Shown piece after piece: positions 32,210 to 44,800 of a DNA stretch of 64,000 bases (position 1 is its first letter; the number at the start of each line of letters is the position of its first letter). A program made the translations under genes and the position numbers. The notes below the pieces were generated by a model. That model had not been told where the DNA came from. It saw nothing but the letters and a program-made list of their open reading frames with translations, and did not search any database. The stretch is from Ligula intestinalis (Eukaryota; Platyhelminthes; Cestoda; Diphyllobothriidea; Diphyllobothriidae), in contig JAYGXS010000004.1 in NCBI GenBank assembly GCA_036362985.1, forward strand, positions 67,167,303-67,231,302. The letters are read 5' to 3'.

Positions 32210-33283
32210 TTTCGACGTCCGACGAACGAACCAAGCACCTAGTGAGTGTTATCCCAAATTAATAATGACGTAACACGTAATATTGACTAAGAAGGCACAA
32301 CCGTAATAGATGCCAGCCGGTCCAGTTGAGTCGGTAATAAAAGATGTACAGCTGTGAAGCCTTGCCTGCCGTGATGCATGCTCTCGCGACTGCAGCCAAT
32401 CAAATGAAGCGGAAGTATCGATTGACTTCAAGCTTACACACCTATCAATCGGCGAGTCAATCGATGGCGTTAGAAAGGTCGGTAGCGCGCCGGGTGGATA
32501 ATTTCTTACACGTGAATGTAAGTCATGGCGCAAACGCGGGCAGGATGAGTCAGCGGCAGAATCGCCGAAATGAGCTATCGCGTTTTTGCGTCCATTACAC
32601 TGCCCTACCGTCATTGCCTCCCTTCGTGCATTACACGCTTACCTGCCAATTATATTCGACAGGGGGGTCGTACAAGCATTCGTTGCCGTGATAATGGCAA
32701 AAGACGCTTCGTTAATAGCTAATAAACTGAACCACTAAACTGAAACTGTCTATCATATCGGGGAGCAGTCAAATTTACGAGGGCAGAAGTAAGCTCATTG
32801 GTCGAAAACATGGGAAGACGTTATGGCTAACGGAAAGGACCATTAAGCAAGCTGGAAACATTTTCTATTCCCGTCACCTTGTATTCATAGACAAATCTTT
32901 GAGATACACCCCTTCCCGTTTCAACATTTAGCAACTGGCAAGCATCAGAAATGATCAGGAAATCCATGCGGACAATCCTGTTGATGAGGAGATAAAATAA
33001 GTCGGCAATTTTTGTCAACTCATCGAGTTGAGGAGAATAGACAATAGAAAAAGCTTCTTGCAAAAATATAATTAGGTATTTCTCGTAAAATACCTAAAAG
33101 AGGGTTGCGCGTCGAAGAACGGACGCACAATATGCATAAAAATAACTAAATACAGTTCTACAAAGCCGACAGATCCAGATAAGACGCCTATGAAGGACAA
33201 AGGTGAGCAGCCCGTGGCACGTGGCATGGCAGTAAATGCATACTGACAGGTATAACAGAGGTTGAAGTTTGCGACAGACAGCC
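32210..33283. other. Intergenic region between converging genes
   Basis: This would hold the 3' UTR of the minus-strand DIS3L2-like gene. I saw no AATAAA on the minus strand close to the stop. The frame at 32827-33063 (minus) has no recognised domain. No other feature is supported. Confidence 0.35.
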
Positions 33284-33589
33284 TCATGTACTGGCAGTAG
33301 AAGCCAAAGGAAGCCGACCAGCGGCCTCAGGACTGTTTGGAGGCAACAGTTCCGCCTTAAGGAAAAGGCCCTTTGAGCTGCAGGAGAGACGACAGAGCCA
33401 GGTGGAGAAGATGCTGAATTCGGAGTCTGCAGGACTGGAGCTATTAGCTTCACTCTTTTCTGTCCACTTGACAGTTAGGACGGGGCGCGGATGGGAGGAC
33501 TTGACATCGACACCGTCCGGTGCTGCTGGGTCGGAGGAAGAGGACGAAACTGCAGAGGCAAGGCTCCAACTGTAGGCGCTCGGACATGC
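33284..33589 (-). CDS. DIS3L2: DIS3L2 terminal exon 12 (S1-like end, stop)
   Basis: The strong acceptor GTGTTTGCTTTCTTGCTTAG is followed by 101 codons and TGA. A Ser/Pro/Asp-rich linker precedes [10 protein letters not shown] and [20 protein letters not shown], which parallel the family's ELTLVW... and ITIFxxVxVxL blocks. Tail residues after LPPNSPEA are not conserved. The exon lies 6.5 kb from exon 11; I cannot exclude a small exon in between, but the joining phase is right. Confidence 0.75.
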   Translation of the reverse strand, partial: ACPSAYSWSLASAVSSSSSDPAAPDGVDVKSSHPRPVLTVKWTEKSEANSSSPADSEFSIFSTWLCRLSCSSKGLFLKAELLPPNSPEAAGRLPLASTAST

Positions 33590-36500
33590 CTAAGCAAGAA
33601 AGCAAACACAGAGGAGAGGATAAGGTTTACGGGCCTTGTTCCATGACCAGTTTAGATCATGTAAACATGGATATAGGGGAAAACTGACGGGAACATTACA
33701 GAAAAGTGGACTGTGAAAACCCTACAGGCAGCATCGAGGTCGACGTTACTCCGCCCATCACCATCAACGGTGCGCTCTTACCGCTCGTCCGCAAGCCCAA
33801 GCTCCTTGGCGTGCGTTTCGATCCGCTTTTCACGTTCGCAGAACATGCCAGGGAGGCCGCAGGCAAGGTGAGCCGCTGCACCAAGGTCCTCAAGGCTCTA
33901 GCAGGCACATCCTGGGGCTGCGCGAAAGAGGCTCTGACGACTACATTCAAGGCGCTGGCAAAACCGCACCTCACTTATGCGGCACCAACCTTGTCTCCTA
34001 CGGTGAGCTATTCCAGCCTGCGCCGCCTCCAGTCAGCACAGAACGCTGCCCTCCGCACGATCACGGGTTGCTTTAAAATGTCGCCTATAGATCATCTTCA
34101 TGCAGAGGCTTCCATCCTGCCGGTCGCCCATCACAACACACTCCTAAGCTAGCAGTTCTGGTGGACTTGTTCGCAACCCCGCCATCCCAATCATCAGTGT
34201 TGCAACGCTCCTGAGCCCAGCCGCAACGTCCGGTCGTCTATTCGAGCTCTCCACACGGAAGCTGTTGCCTCGCCTCTCTTGGATCTACCTGTGGATAGCT
34301 CTGCCACCAAGACAGGCTTCCAACGTCTCCGCCAGAGAGTCACTGTCGAGGAGGAACTAGGTTACCGCCCCCAGGTACTTTTGGATGGCTATCCACCTCC
34401 AACTGCGGCCTCGGAACAACATCTACCGAGGGTCACTCGCTGTACTCTGGCCCAACTGCGCAGTGGCTACCCAACGGTCCTCTGCCAGTATCAACATCGG
34501 CTCGACCCATCTACACCCGACTGCTGCCCCGACAGCGGCGCTTCTCCGGAAGTCTGTCAGCATCTGTCCGCCTGCAGTTCCCGACCAGGCACCTACCTCA
34601 CTCCCGCGAACCTTTGACTCAAGCTGGTCGAGGTCACGGCTTTTCTCCGTCTCCCAACTACTTCCAGTTTGGACTCCGGCGGGGATTCCTGATCCAACTA
34701 TGGGCTACGACACACACACGCACACTTCTTCAAACTGACAGCCACCAATCCCAGAGGATGAGTTCTCCGTTTTATAAATACAGCCACATCGTCATTTATA
34801 TCGACGCTGCCCACGAGGACGCAGAGGACGTGTGATATATTTCATGCCTTACGACGCACCTATCGCAATCACCCCTCCTCCACGGGGACCCGGCGTCATG
34901 ACCGAGTCAGGAAGACAGGAGGCAGAATGGCGCACGTAGCTGACTCGTTGGTAACCTGCGCAAGGGCTCGTCATCACAGCCCTCCCCTTTCCCCCTATGT
35001 CCCACATTTTTTATGGGAACATATCCCAATAATATATACCATGCCCTTGTGTTGACCTACGGCATCTACCGTCCAGCCCGGTTTGAGGGAAAAACCTTAT
35101 CTAAGCAGGACATAAGGGCAAAGCACTCCGTAGGCCACCAGGGATTGACATGAAGAAGGAATGCAACGTCGTCAAGATATTTGATACCAGTCAACTGGCG
35201 ATCGGTTGCAAACCCAACTGTCAAATTTCGGTTTAAAAAATCTCGGATGTACGAAATCTTTTAAGACGGGTAAAAGTTCATTCACGAAAACCATCGTATC
35301 TCTACGTTTATGAACGCTGCGTAAAAACCCACTGCAGCGAACCAGCCGACAAGAAGGCGGAGGTCCGGTATCTGCGGAAACTTTCAACAATGAACGGATA
35401 TCCTAGCGCATTCACTGAAAAATGCAGGCGGGGAGCCAAAAAAAGGAAACCAACGGGGAGCCAGAACGGATACGCTGGCGAGCAATACCTTATATTGCTG
35501 GTGTATCCGAAGAATTCGCTCGACTGGTCAGTAAATGTTGGATTGGCGTCGTTAACAGACCGGAAACGAAAATAAACAGGCAACTTTTGCAGCCTAAAGA
35601 TCTAATACTTGCTAACCAAAACATGGTGTCCTTTACCGCATCGACTGCTTTGCTATCGAGCCAATTATGTTGGCGAAACCGGCAAACGAGTTCTCACGAG
35701 ACTGCACGAGCACGAACTTGCCGTGCGACGGAATAACAAGCTTTCTTTGGTAGGCGCTCACGCATCAACGCCAGAGCACGGCTTAAACTTCGAACACGTG
35801 CGAATACTGGGTCAGTCGGACGAACGAATTTCACGCCTGCTGGTGCAGGAAGCATGACACTGGCACGCGGATTCTGTCAATCGGCATATCGATCTTCCTG
35901 ATGCCTATCTATCGATGGCAGAGTTCAGGGTCATTCCCGGCAGAGTTGAACTAAATAGGCAGTGAGTTTTATGCGTTTTTACCCCTTGACAATGGGCTCG
36001 CGTCCAAGAGAACGCTTTCCCGCCTCCTATGCTTATGAAGTATAGAACATGGACCATAACCATGTTAACGGCCATAAAATCCGTTTATTTGAGCGTTGGT
36101 ACCGACTGACGCATAATAATTGCTTTCTTTGAATTCTGAGGCAGAGGTCCGAGCCACTCTGCATACTCTCTTTTTACAGATGTTGGGTGGGCAGTCATCA
36201 AGCAACGTAACTTTCTGGGTGTACTTACTTACTTAAAGGACATTAAATTCATTGAGGTGACTTGGGAATTTTGGTTACGACCGCGTCCCCAACAGCCGCA
36301 CGGATTGTTTGTTCGAGGTTGCCTCCTCTAGCACTTTGGCTCAATAGCCTAACCACAAGGCAGCGGTGGCAAGCGAACTTAGTTAATGTCTGTTCACGCT
36401 CGCCATGTCACAGCACCGTCGTCAGGCTTTGCGACACTTTATAGGCTTTCGGCTTGCCAGGCCTCAGCCCGCCGTGCCCTGGTAGCACTGCTGCTGCTGC

Positions 36501-39500
36501 GTCCGCGACTGCTTTTTTGTCAGACCCGAGAGTCTGCTTATTTCATAGCTAACCTTCACTGAAGGTCGTTCCACTATCCGCCACCTGTGTACGCGCCGGG
36601 TAGCCAGCAGCTAGGCTAAACGGTAACCCGCCTTCCTGGGTGCGCAGTCCCCGAAGTTCGAGGAGCTCCCCCTATCAGCCCGTGTATAATTTCGACATCA
36701 GGACATCTGCCCCATCAAACTAGTGCATGGACTCAACTCGGTTTCATCACGGCAAATAAATCTGAGGTCAACACCTATTGCCGAGAAGGCGGGTTTATAT
36801 GCTGTAGGTAAATAGTTTCGCCAAGTGCGTGAGATGGCAATTGAACAGCCAGACTTTTTCGTAATCTCTTCATCGCCATTCGGCTTCACTACGCCAACTT
36901 TCTGATAGGTCTGTTGAAGGGGCAGGTCTATTTTTTCAACAGTTGGCCTGCATTACGTGAGCGGCAAAGTTAACACCAAGGATTCTACAGTGTCCTCAGA
37001 ATTCAAAAAACAGCTCCGGTAAAGGTTTTTGCTTCGAAATCCGGTTTGGAAAGGTGATCCGAATATGCAAAGAATAAATCAATGGTGCTGAGCAGAGGCA
37101 CTCATTTAGGATATCTGCAACCTAGCAGGTTTTCTTTCGGATTGCACAAATGAATCGTCCTCCATATCTTACGAAACAGATGAATTAAGAGCTCGGGCGT
37201 TACAGACTTAGTGGGCGTTAATTTTTGTGGTAACCACGTCCGTGCCTATGTTGCCCCCTACGGACTTCGCATTCAGGTCAACGCACCTGATGATGCTCTC
37301 TTCGGAATCTGCAGCTGTGCGAATTCGTATGTAAACATTTTGCCCCAGAACCTACGAACTTAAATTATCAGCTGCATCAGCTTAATCTGTCGATTATTTT
37401 TTGATATCATTTCAGTGTAGTAATAGGCCCTTTTAAGTCGTGCGTTCAAAATGAGCGGCGCGGCAAGGCGGCGGGAGCAGGTCAAGAAACATGATTCATG
37501 CGAATTTCGAAATATAACTGTACCTAATTCTTTTCACTTAGGTGGAATTTCCAGGTCAACATAAAAAGCATGCTCGGCCCACATAATCGTTGCACCATTC
37601 TCTGTCTAATGCTGTCAGGTACGTACAGCCAGCTCAACGTTTAACGTGATTGGATGAGGAAATACGAAATAGTGACGCAAGAAGTGTAATACACTTAAAG
37701 CAGCTGGAAGGCGCAGACCTCTAAAATAGACGCAAACATTGTCTTCCACCAATCATCTTCAAAGCCGTAAATTATCCTGTGAAATAATTTTTGAGACGAA
37801 CATGAGTCGTTCATCAGCCCTACCAAAGCGAGATGGAGTTCCTGGCGGCGTGGCAGAATGGCTTTTGCTAAAGCTCAAAGGATGCGAGGCTCAAGTATGC
37901 AAGAGGATTGCTGTCTGTGGGTTACGAAAGAGGAAAGGATGCGTCTTAATTACCTGAAAAGCAACAGAACGAGCATACATTCGTGCTAGTTAGATGTGAA
38001 AGCTAGAATATTAGACTTATTTCAAATGACATAACCAGATGCGAAAAACGATTGCCTAGAATCTACCTATTTGTGTCACTACGGTGACCAGCATTTTCTA
38101 GTTGAAATCTAAACGGTCAACAGAATAAAATGCGAGAATACGAGAATTCACTCCCTGTGGCCGATCTCTCAAAGGTAACCAGCAATATAACGATTATTTT
38201 TCCGAGTTCACAAAACACAATAACTACTAAGTCTTCATCATACTAAGTCTTTTTATCATATCACCTCGGAATGCAACTAACTTCACTTATCCACTAAGTC
38301 TTTTGCTGTAGAAAGAAGAAGATACGTTCGATGGAGGCAGAAGTTTATTGTTCTGGCTTTTCTAAATCCTAGTTGAGCCAACCATCAGAGACTGTCGTAA
38401 ATAGGGGTAGTAGAGGCCCAAAGAAAGCCGCATTTATAGGATCTAGTTGCCATGTCCTACGACTGAGTCCCTTCGAATAAGTCGCGAGCTGAGAGCACGA
38501 ATAGCCGGGCACGCAACATTAATTGGGGAGAATGGCACTAACGATTAGATCACGGCTCATGCAGCGAGATTCCGTGAGAACAAAATTCTCACAAGAGGCG
38601 ACAAAAGGGGTGAACCACGAGTTGATTCAGGAGGCCCAAAGGCCATTAACGAACGCAATGACCCCTGCTCCGGTATTCTGGGGGCGGACTTTATCTGGAC
38701 AGAGAGACATCAAAAACAAAAAGAAGCGATCACTGGAACAAGAGGTTGATTGTCGTGATGTTTCGGATTCCCTGGGGAATCCTTAATCATAGCTAATAGA
38801 AGAACATTCTGACATGCGCAGATAGGGTGATACATGCACAGATTACACGGCATTTATAGTTTGTGGCGGTCATCCGCATGCGTACTATACTTATCAGTTC
38901 TTTTAACCACTGCTTGAGGTCTTAATTGGTCCGGTGATTGCTCTTTAGTTGCAACAGCGTTCTTGTCCGCGTCGGATGCAGGTTTGATAATTGCTCGAGA
39001 ATTACGCCCGCTGTCGTCAGAGTTGTCGGTGCGCCCAATCCTTCCGACGCTACTGATTCTCTTGCTCAGGAAATTTTTCAGTACACCGTATGGGAACGCC
39101 AAATTGTTTCGCTTGTTGATGGACTAAGGGCCTGAAAACCATGACTCAAGCAGCTCGCGGCTCACGCGGTTGTCCCCTCTTGCGAGGATTTCGGCCTCGT
39201 CAAACTTGAAAATGTGGCCGGGTCCCGTTGAGTGGGCTGCAACCTGGGAGTTGGCGTCTTTCTTCCTAACCGCCACTGCATGCTCGGCCATTCACGTCCT
39301 GAGTAATCTCCCGGTTTCTCCGACATAGTTGCTTTGTCCACAACTACACCAGATCCACCCTAGGGAATCCAAAACGTCAGGACAATAAACCTCTTGTTCC
39401 GGTGATCCCTTCTTCTTCTTCTTCTTCTTCTTCTTCTTCTTCTTCTTCGTCTTCTTCTTCCAAACTGCTGCCTGGAACTCGGATATTCTCCTCTATTGGC

Positions 39501-41862
39501 AGAGAGAAATCTGTCAGGCGGACAACCAACAATGCCAGTGACAACGAGACGAACCACCAAGCAAGGATCATACCAACATTCAACGGGGATAATGAAATCG
39601 CTGCAAATGACGGCTCGGTCGCCGACTGCCAAGCCATCATCGCATCAATCACGACCCCTCCCCTCCGACCGAAGTCAGCGCAAGAGCTAGTAACCATAGT
39701 AAACACATGCGGTGGAAATACAATTACTTTCTATAATTATTAAGTTGGTTTGGCAAATTTGGTTAATTTAGGTGACCGAATTGAGAAAACTCGCGGCATT
39801 CAGTGGGATTCGGACCCGCATAGGAGGGAGGCCTTTTACGCAAGCCAACGCTCTACCTACTTGAGCTACGAATGTCGCGCTTCACACCGTGAGTTTCTAT
39901 AAATACTGCACTCCTTGTGTCCTCACTGTCCTTATCTGCGATTCTCTCTGATGATAAGTTCGAGTGAGAGTCCGAAACGCGAGGCCAATAAGTCTCTTGT
40001 CCTAGCGATTGCATCTACTTTTTGTGCAGTGCCGCCCGGAACCCGCCTTATCGCTGCTATCAAGAGTCTCTCAATGCGTGCACATTTGAACTCATTTATC
40101 AGAAGACAAAACCGTACCTTGGAGATATTTGAGTTCAGCACAAGTCCACAGGAAGGAATCAGTAACTGTATCTTGGAGTTGTTGAATCCCAGAATTACAG
40201 CCCGTTCCACGATAGAACCATGCAACTAAAAATTAGGAAAAAAATCAGTCCAATCAGGAGCGGCCAAGAGCGCGCAAACGGGTGAAAAACAGGCACCTTG
40301 CAGAAGGTAGACAAGGTAAAAAAACAGGAAGATAAAGATGGGAGACTAATCACATACAAAAATTCCCAAAGTGGGAGCAATGCTGTCAAAATCTAACCGT
40401 CAGAACGGTATGCGAATCGTTTCTGCAGGTATATGGTTATATTGCGAGTGTAACCCTGCCTGAATTGAACTCAGCTGCAGCTGTTAATTCACAAATATCC
40501 CACTCTCAAAATCCCCTCCCCCCAACAAAGACAAAATGAAGGGATGCATCGAACCCCTGACCGGATTTCTAGGAGCCAGATAGGAGGAAAATGATGGAGT
40601 ATGGGCATGAACAAATCACCGACTAAGCCATATGCCGCCGCATACGCGTGCCGCGCCATCATAGGTTTCTCCTATTCTTACTTAACAAAACTAATCAGTG
40701 CTACTTCCCCCTAGTAAGTACATTGTAAATAACCCTCGCTTGGTTTCGCCTGATGGACACAAGCCGAAGGAGGTTTTGTACAACTAAGCGCTTTTACGAT
40801 TATAAGCGGAGACGCAATCTCTGGAACGATAGTTTTATTCTGAGCTTTCGGCTTCACACGAGAAGCCATCGTCAGCGTAAATGAAAAAAACAGCAAGCGT
40901 CAGGTACGCATAAATGGGCTCAGTTGGGGGGAGGGGGGAGGCAGTGGCAATTATTGATTGGTCCCTGTCCACACCACGTGCATTCTCACTCTATTTCATC
41001 GTGTCTCCTGCGCGCATCCCTGGGGTAACTGCATGTGACCTTGACGTGGCAGTCTGCATGCTTGTAGAGGAACTGGGCCCTGGCTTCTGGTCACTGGCAC
41101 ATATAGCAAAATAACACGGCGGTATAGCGACGTGCCTGTTTATAGAGTTAGGATCTGACACCCAGGCCTCCAGCAGTTTGCACCCCGTCTTATCACTGGC
41201 TCGTGTCATAATCCGTATGTTCTAGAAGTCGAATTCGTGGCCTCCTGCAGTGTGGGTAGCATTTTTTAACTACTTCTTGTGTATAAAAAAAGGTGGATAT
41301 TTCTCCCTGGACAAGCTAGGTTCGACGAGGCGAGCGGTTGGGCTCGGGTACAGTGACACTGTCAACCTGTCACACTTGTACTGGTTGTTCCATGCATCTG
41401 GCATCAGACCACAAACATCTGGAGTTCATAATGCTCATAGCCGCTACGAGGCCATATTTTGTGGCTGCTGTCTGCAGGTGACATTGCCAGTTGGCTTTCC
41501 TGAAAGTTTGGGGGTGCGTGCTTTTCAAATTGAACCGATATTTTTTCCTCTCCCCATTCACGTGTAAATTTTCTTACATGCCACGTCAGTTGGCCTACCT
41601 CGCCAATCATAAACTGTTTTTTATCCATCTTTGTTTATTTGAAATGCAATGAGGTCATCAGTGCGCGACGCTAGCACCGCTTTGAAAGCAGTCCAATTTG
41701 GCCTATATTTCATGAATTTTTCCACGATTTCGACAATTGCCGTCATTGACGACTAGGGATTGCTTTGGATTCCTCTATTTTGTGAGATTATGAGTCTAAT
41801 TTCATTCCTTTTGAATGAAGGACGTTTTTGCTGAAAATTTTGGAATATTTTCAAAATAAACC

Positions 41863-41898
<36 letters not shown>

Positions 41899-44800
41899 CT
41901 TCATCGCTCAATTTTTTCATACTTAATGTTGTGCAGACGGATCAGCCTCAGTTCACCCCCTTTCCTACTGATTTAGTGCGAATACCCCGCGTCAACTGTT
42001 CTCGAGGCATAAGGGACTGGCTTGAGCGAGCGAGCGGCGAACTTTATTATCAAATTATGATTCAGACAAAAAAACAGATAATTATGGCTTAGCGCAACAA
42101 AACCCTAACTGGTAGGTAGGTAGGTAGAAAGACAGAAAGTGCACCCGTCTCAGACAAAAATGACAATTCTGTGCTTGTTTTTGACTCTGCGAAACGGGTA
42201 CTGGTTAGGTTAAAAAAACGAGAGAATAGATGCACATGCGTGTAGCAGAAATTAACGTAGCATGAGGCCCTGATCGTTCCGAAATCTGCTGGTTGCTGCG
42301 GATAAGCGAAAACTCGCAATTATAAAAAACGACAGCAAAACAAAGTATGCAGAGGCTAGCAAAAAAAACGAATTCAAACTTCCGACAACCAACTTGGTTG
42401 TCTAATGCCTCAGGGATCCGGCCTTATTGAAACAAAGTGCATTAACATGCCAGATTAGTTGAAGGATTGATAGTTCGACCATCGATTTCGATTAAGTTCA
42501 CTATATGCCTAAGAGCAGGAACGGTGACTGGGGACATAGACGAGATTTAAGTGAAATAGACAGGCAGCTGTCTACCTCACTCTAAACCCTCTCCCAACTT
42601 GAACCGGTGACAAGACACAACTCAAGATGCAAAGCAAGAATCGGACGTAAGCCGCTTTTTATGTTGGCCAGAACACCGCCCAACCGTATCTTAATTGACA
42701 GTAGTCTTTTGAGCTCACATTATCGCACTAGTTACCCTCACTCACCTTCAGTAGGTGTCAAGCCAGACTCAAGGAGACTGAGTCTGATATTGCTACTACT
42801 GCTACTACTATTTATACTCTTGCTTAGTAGTAGCTTAGCGGAGTGATAGAAAAACTGGTACTATTACTGATGCTAATATTTGTTCAAAAATGACAAGTCG
42901 TGGATGGATTGGGAGCCCGTGGACCATGACTCAAGTAATTCTTGGCTCACCCGATTGTCACCTCTTGTGAGAATTTCGTTCTCCTCAAATTTGAATGTGT
43001 GGCCAGGTCTCATCGAATGAGTCGCAACTGCCAACTCCAGTGCATGTGCTACCCTATCTGCTATTGCTGACTGACTATAGTTCTGATGACGAATCCGCGA
43101 TGGATTTAGAAACGTCAGGCGAATACAAGTATTGTCCCAGCGATCGTGTCGTCTTCTTCTCAGTTGCTACTACTATTTATACTGCTGCCTAATAGCAGTG
43201 TAGTTGTATTGGTACTATTACGGACTATACTATTTGTTCAAAAATGACACTGATGAGAGTCCGCGCTGGGCTCGTGTTCCCTCGACCTCAGCTAGGAGAT
43301 GGGACATGGATTAAAACTATTCCGAGTAAAGTAGATGTTTCAGGTTCGGAGCACATCAGTGCTTGTCGTGGTGTTTAAATCAATTCACCAAAATTGTGTC
43401 AACGTTTCCTAAAGTGTAGACAACGAGAGCTAGAATATTGCTACTAGATGTAGTAGGCCAATGTCAGATGTGCTAATTATAGCAACCATACTCGCTAAGG
43501 CCAGTACTTAGTATACCACAATGCGGCCTGTACGCGCATGTAGGACATTTGAACCTAGTATGCAGTCGTAACCCATATTGGGATTATAGTGAACCGAAGG
43601 GTTAAAGAAACGTGTATCTGAGAATAGCTGAAGATCAACCATGCAGTTCGGTCGTAAGAAGGAGATATTGGCCATTTTCCCAGGCTATCCTTGACTGGCT
43701 ACAGTACATAGCTCTAGCTGAGTATTTACAGGACATCGTTTGTCTAAATAGGCACACTGACAGTACGGTACGAAAGGACAACAGTATGGCAATACAGTGC
43801 AGCAGGAATAGCAGCCCTGACCGCCCAACTGACCTTTATGAAAGCGGCCAGAAACAGATGCTGACTCTCCTCTTGCACCCTTCTGCTGGCCTGGCGCATT
43901 CGGTTGCAGGCAGCTGCTTGGACTGTCAGCCGACGTGAGGGGGTCGGCAAGTGGGGTGACGAATCAGGCGTATTAGGAGCTGACCTGCCCTCCAGTCGCT
44001 TCGGAAGGGGACAGTGCCAATGACCAATGCTCAGGATGTCGGCCAGTTGGCGATGCACCAGGAGGTCGGCATATCGCCGAATGGGAGAAGTGAAATGGGT
44101 GTACAGCGGAATATTCAGGCCAAAATGGTGGGAAAATTGGAGAAGGGAGGACTCTAGGCTGTCGGACAACGACGAAGACGAAGACCGGGAAGCCTCGGAT
44201 TCGGAAGCCATACGTTTTGCGGAGCGCAAGGCGCGTTCAACCAGGTCCTCTACACTGAAGTAGAGCGCCATCTAGGAAAGTGCAAAATATTGAGGTCAGG
44301 AGCTAAGGGGAAATGTGTATCGGTTGTATGTATATACGGCTTACAAAACGGACTGTGCAGCCATCAATTTTAGATAAAAATTGACCGAATAATTAAGCCT
44401 TCTTTTGGATGGAGGGCAAGGCTAAACCTTTTCCGTCTCAATGTGTTTTTATGCCACTTCCAGTCATGTGAAATCAGAGACTCCCGTTCTAAACCAGAAT
44501 CGTGCGGGATTGAGCGAAATGGTCGTACGGGAAATACGTAGATGGGCTTCCCCCAACACTGCATTCACGCCCAATTTTGACTTTGATTCGACACTCGAGT
44601 CGCCGTGTGCAAATATACAAAAAGGGATAGGCAAATTTAAGCACAAATCATCACTGGGACATCGGAAAGACTGTGGTCGACATAATCTGCGACGGACAAT
44701 CTTGAACAACACATAGCAAAACTAAAAATTCGTTTACTTGAGGATAGATTCCTGTATAGTTGCAGGAGTCCTTGTCAGAACGCGTCGGTTATCTTTATTC

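Larger units (their letters stand above)
38722..39485. mobile_element. PLE head-to-head pair (GIY-YIG relic minus, tail plus)
   Basis: Minus-strand 39357-38722 matches 55270-55890 ([20 protein letters not shown] and [20 protein letters not shown] against the same place in 55039-55758). At 39360 the plus strand turns abruptly into a tail (AATCCAAAACGTCAGGACAA, TCTTGTTCCGGTGATC), followed by the CTT microsatellite and CTGCCTGGAACTCGGATATT. Confidence 0.7.

Noticed and set aside
32827..33063. 78-residue minus-strand frame downstream of DIS3L2
   Set aside because: No recognised family, no splice support, and it lies beyond the stop codon of the gene.
39360..39743. Frames with poly-Ser, poly-Glu or poly-Arg
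   Set aside because: All are readings of the CTT microsatellite; the flanks are PLE tail sequence.
44441..44716. 91-residue plus-strand frame
   Set aside because: No domain, and overlaps an equally long minus-strand frame in the DIS3L2 intron; likely chance.
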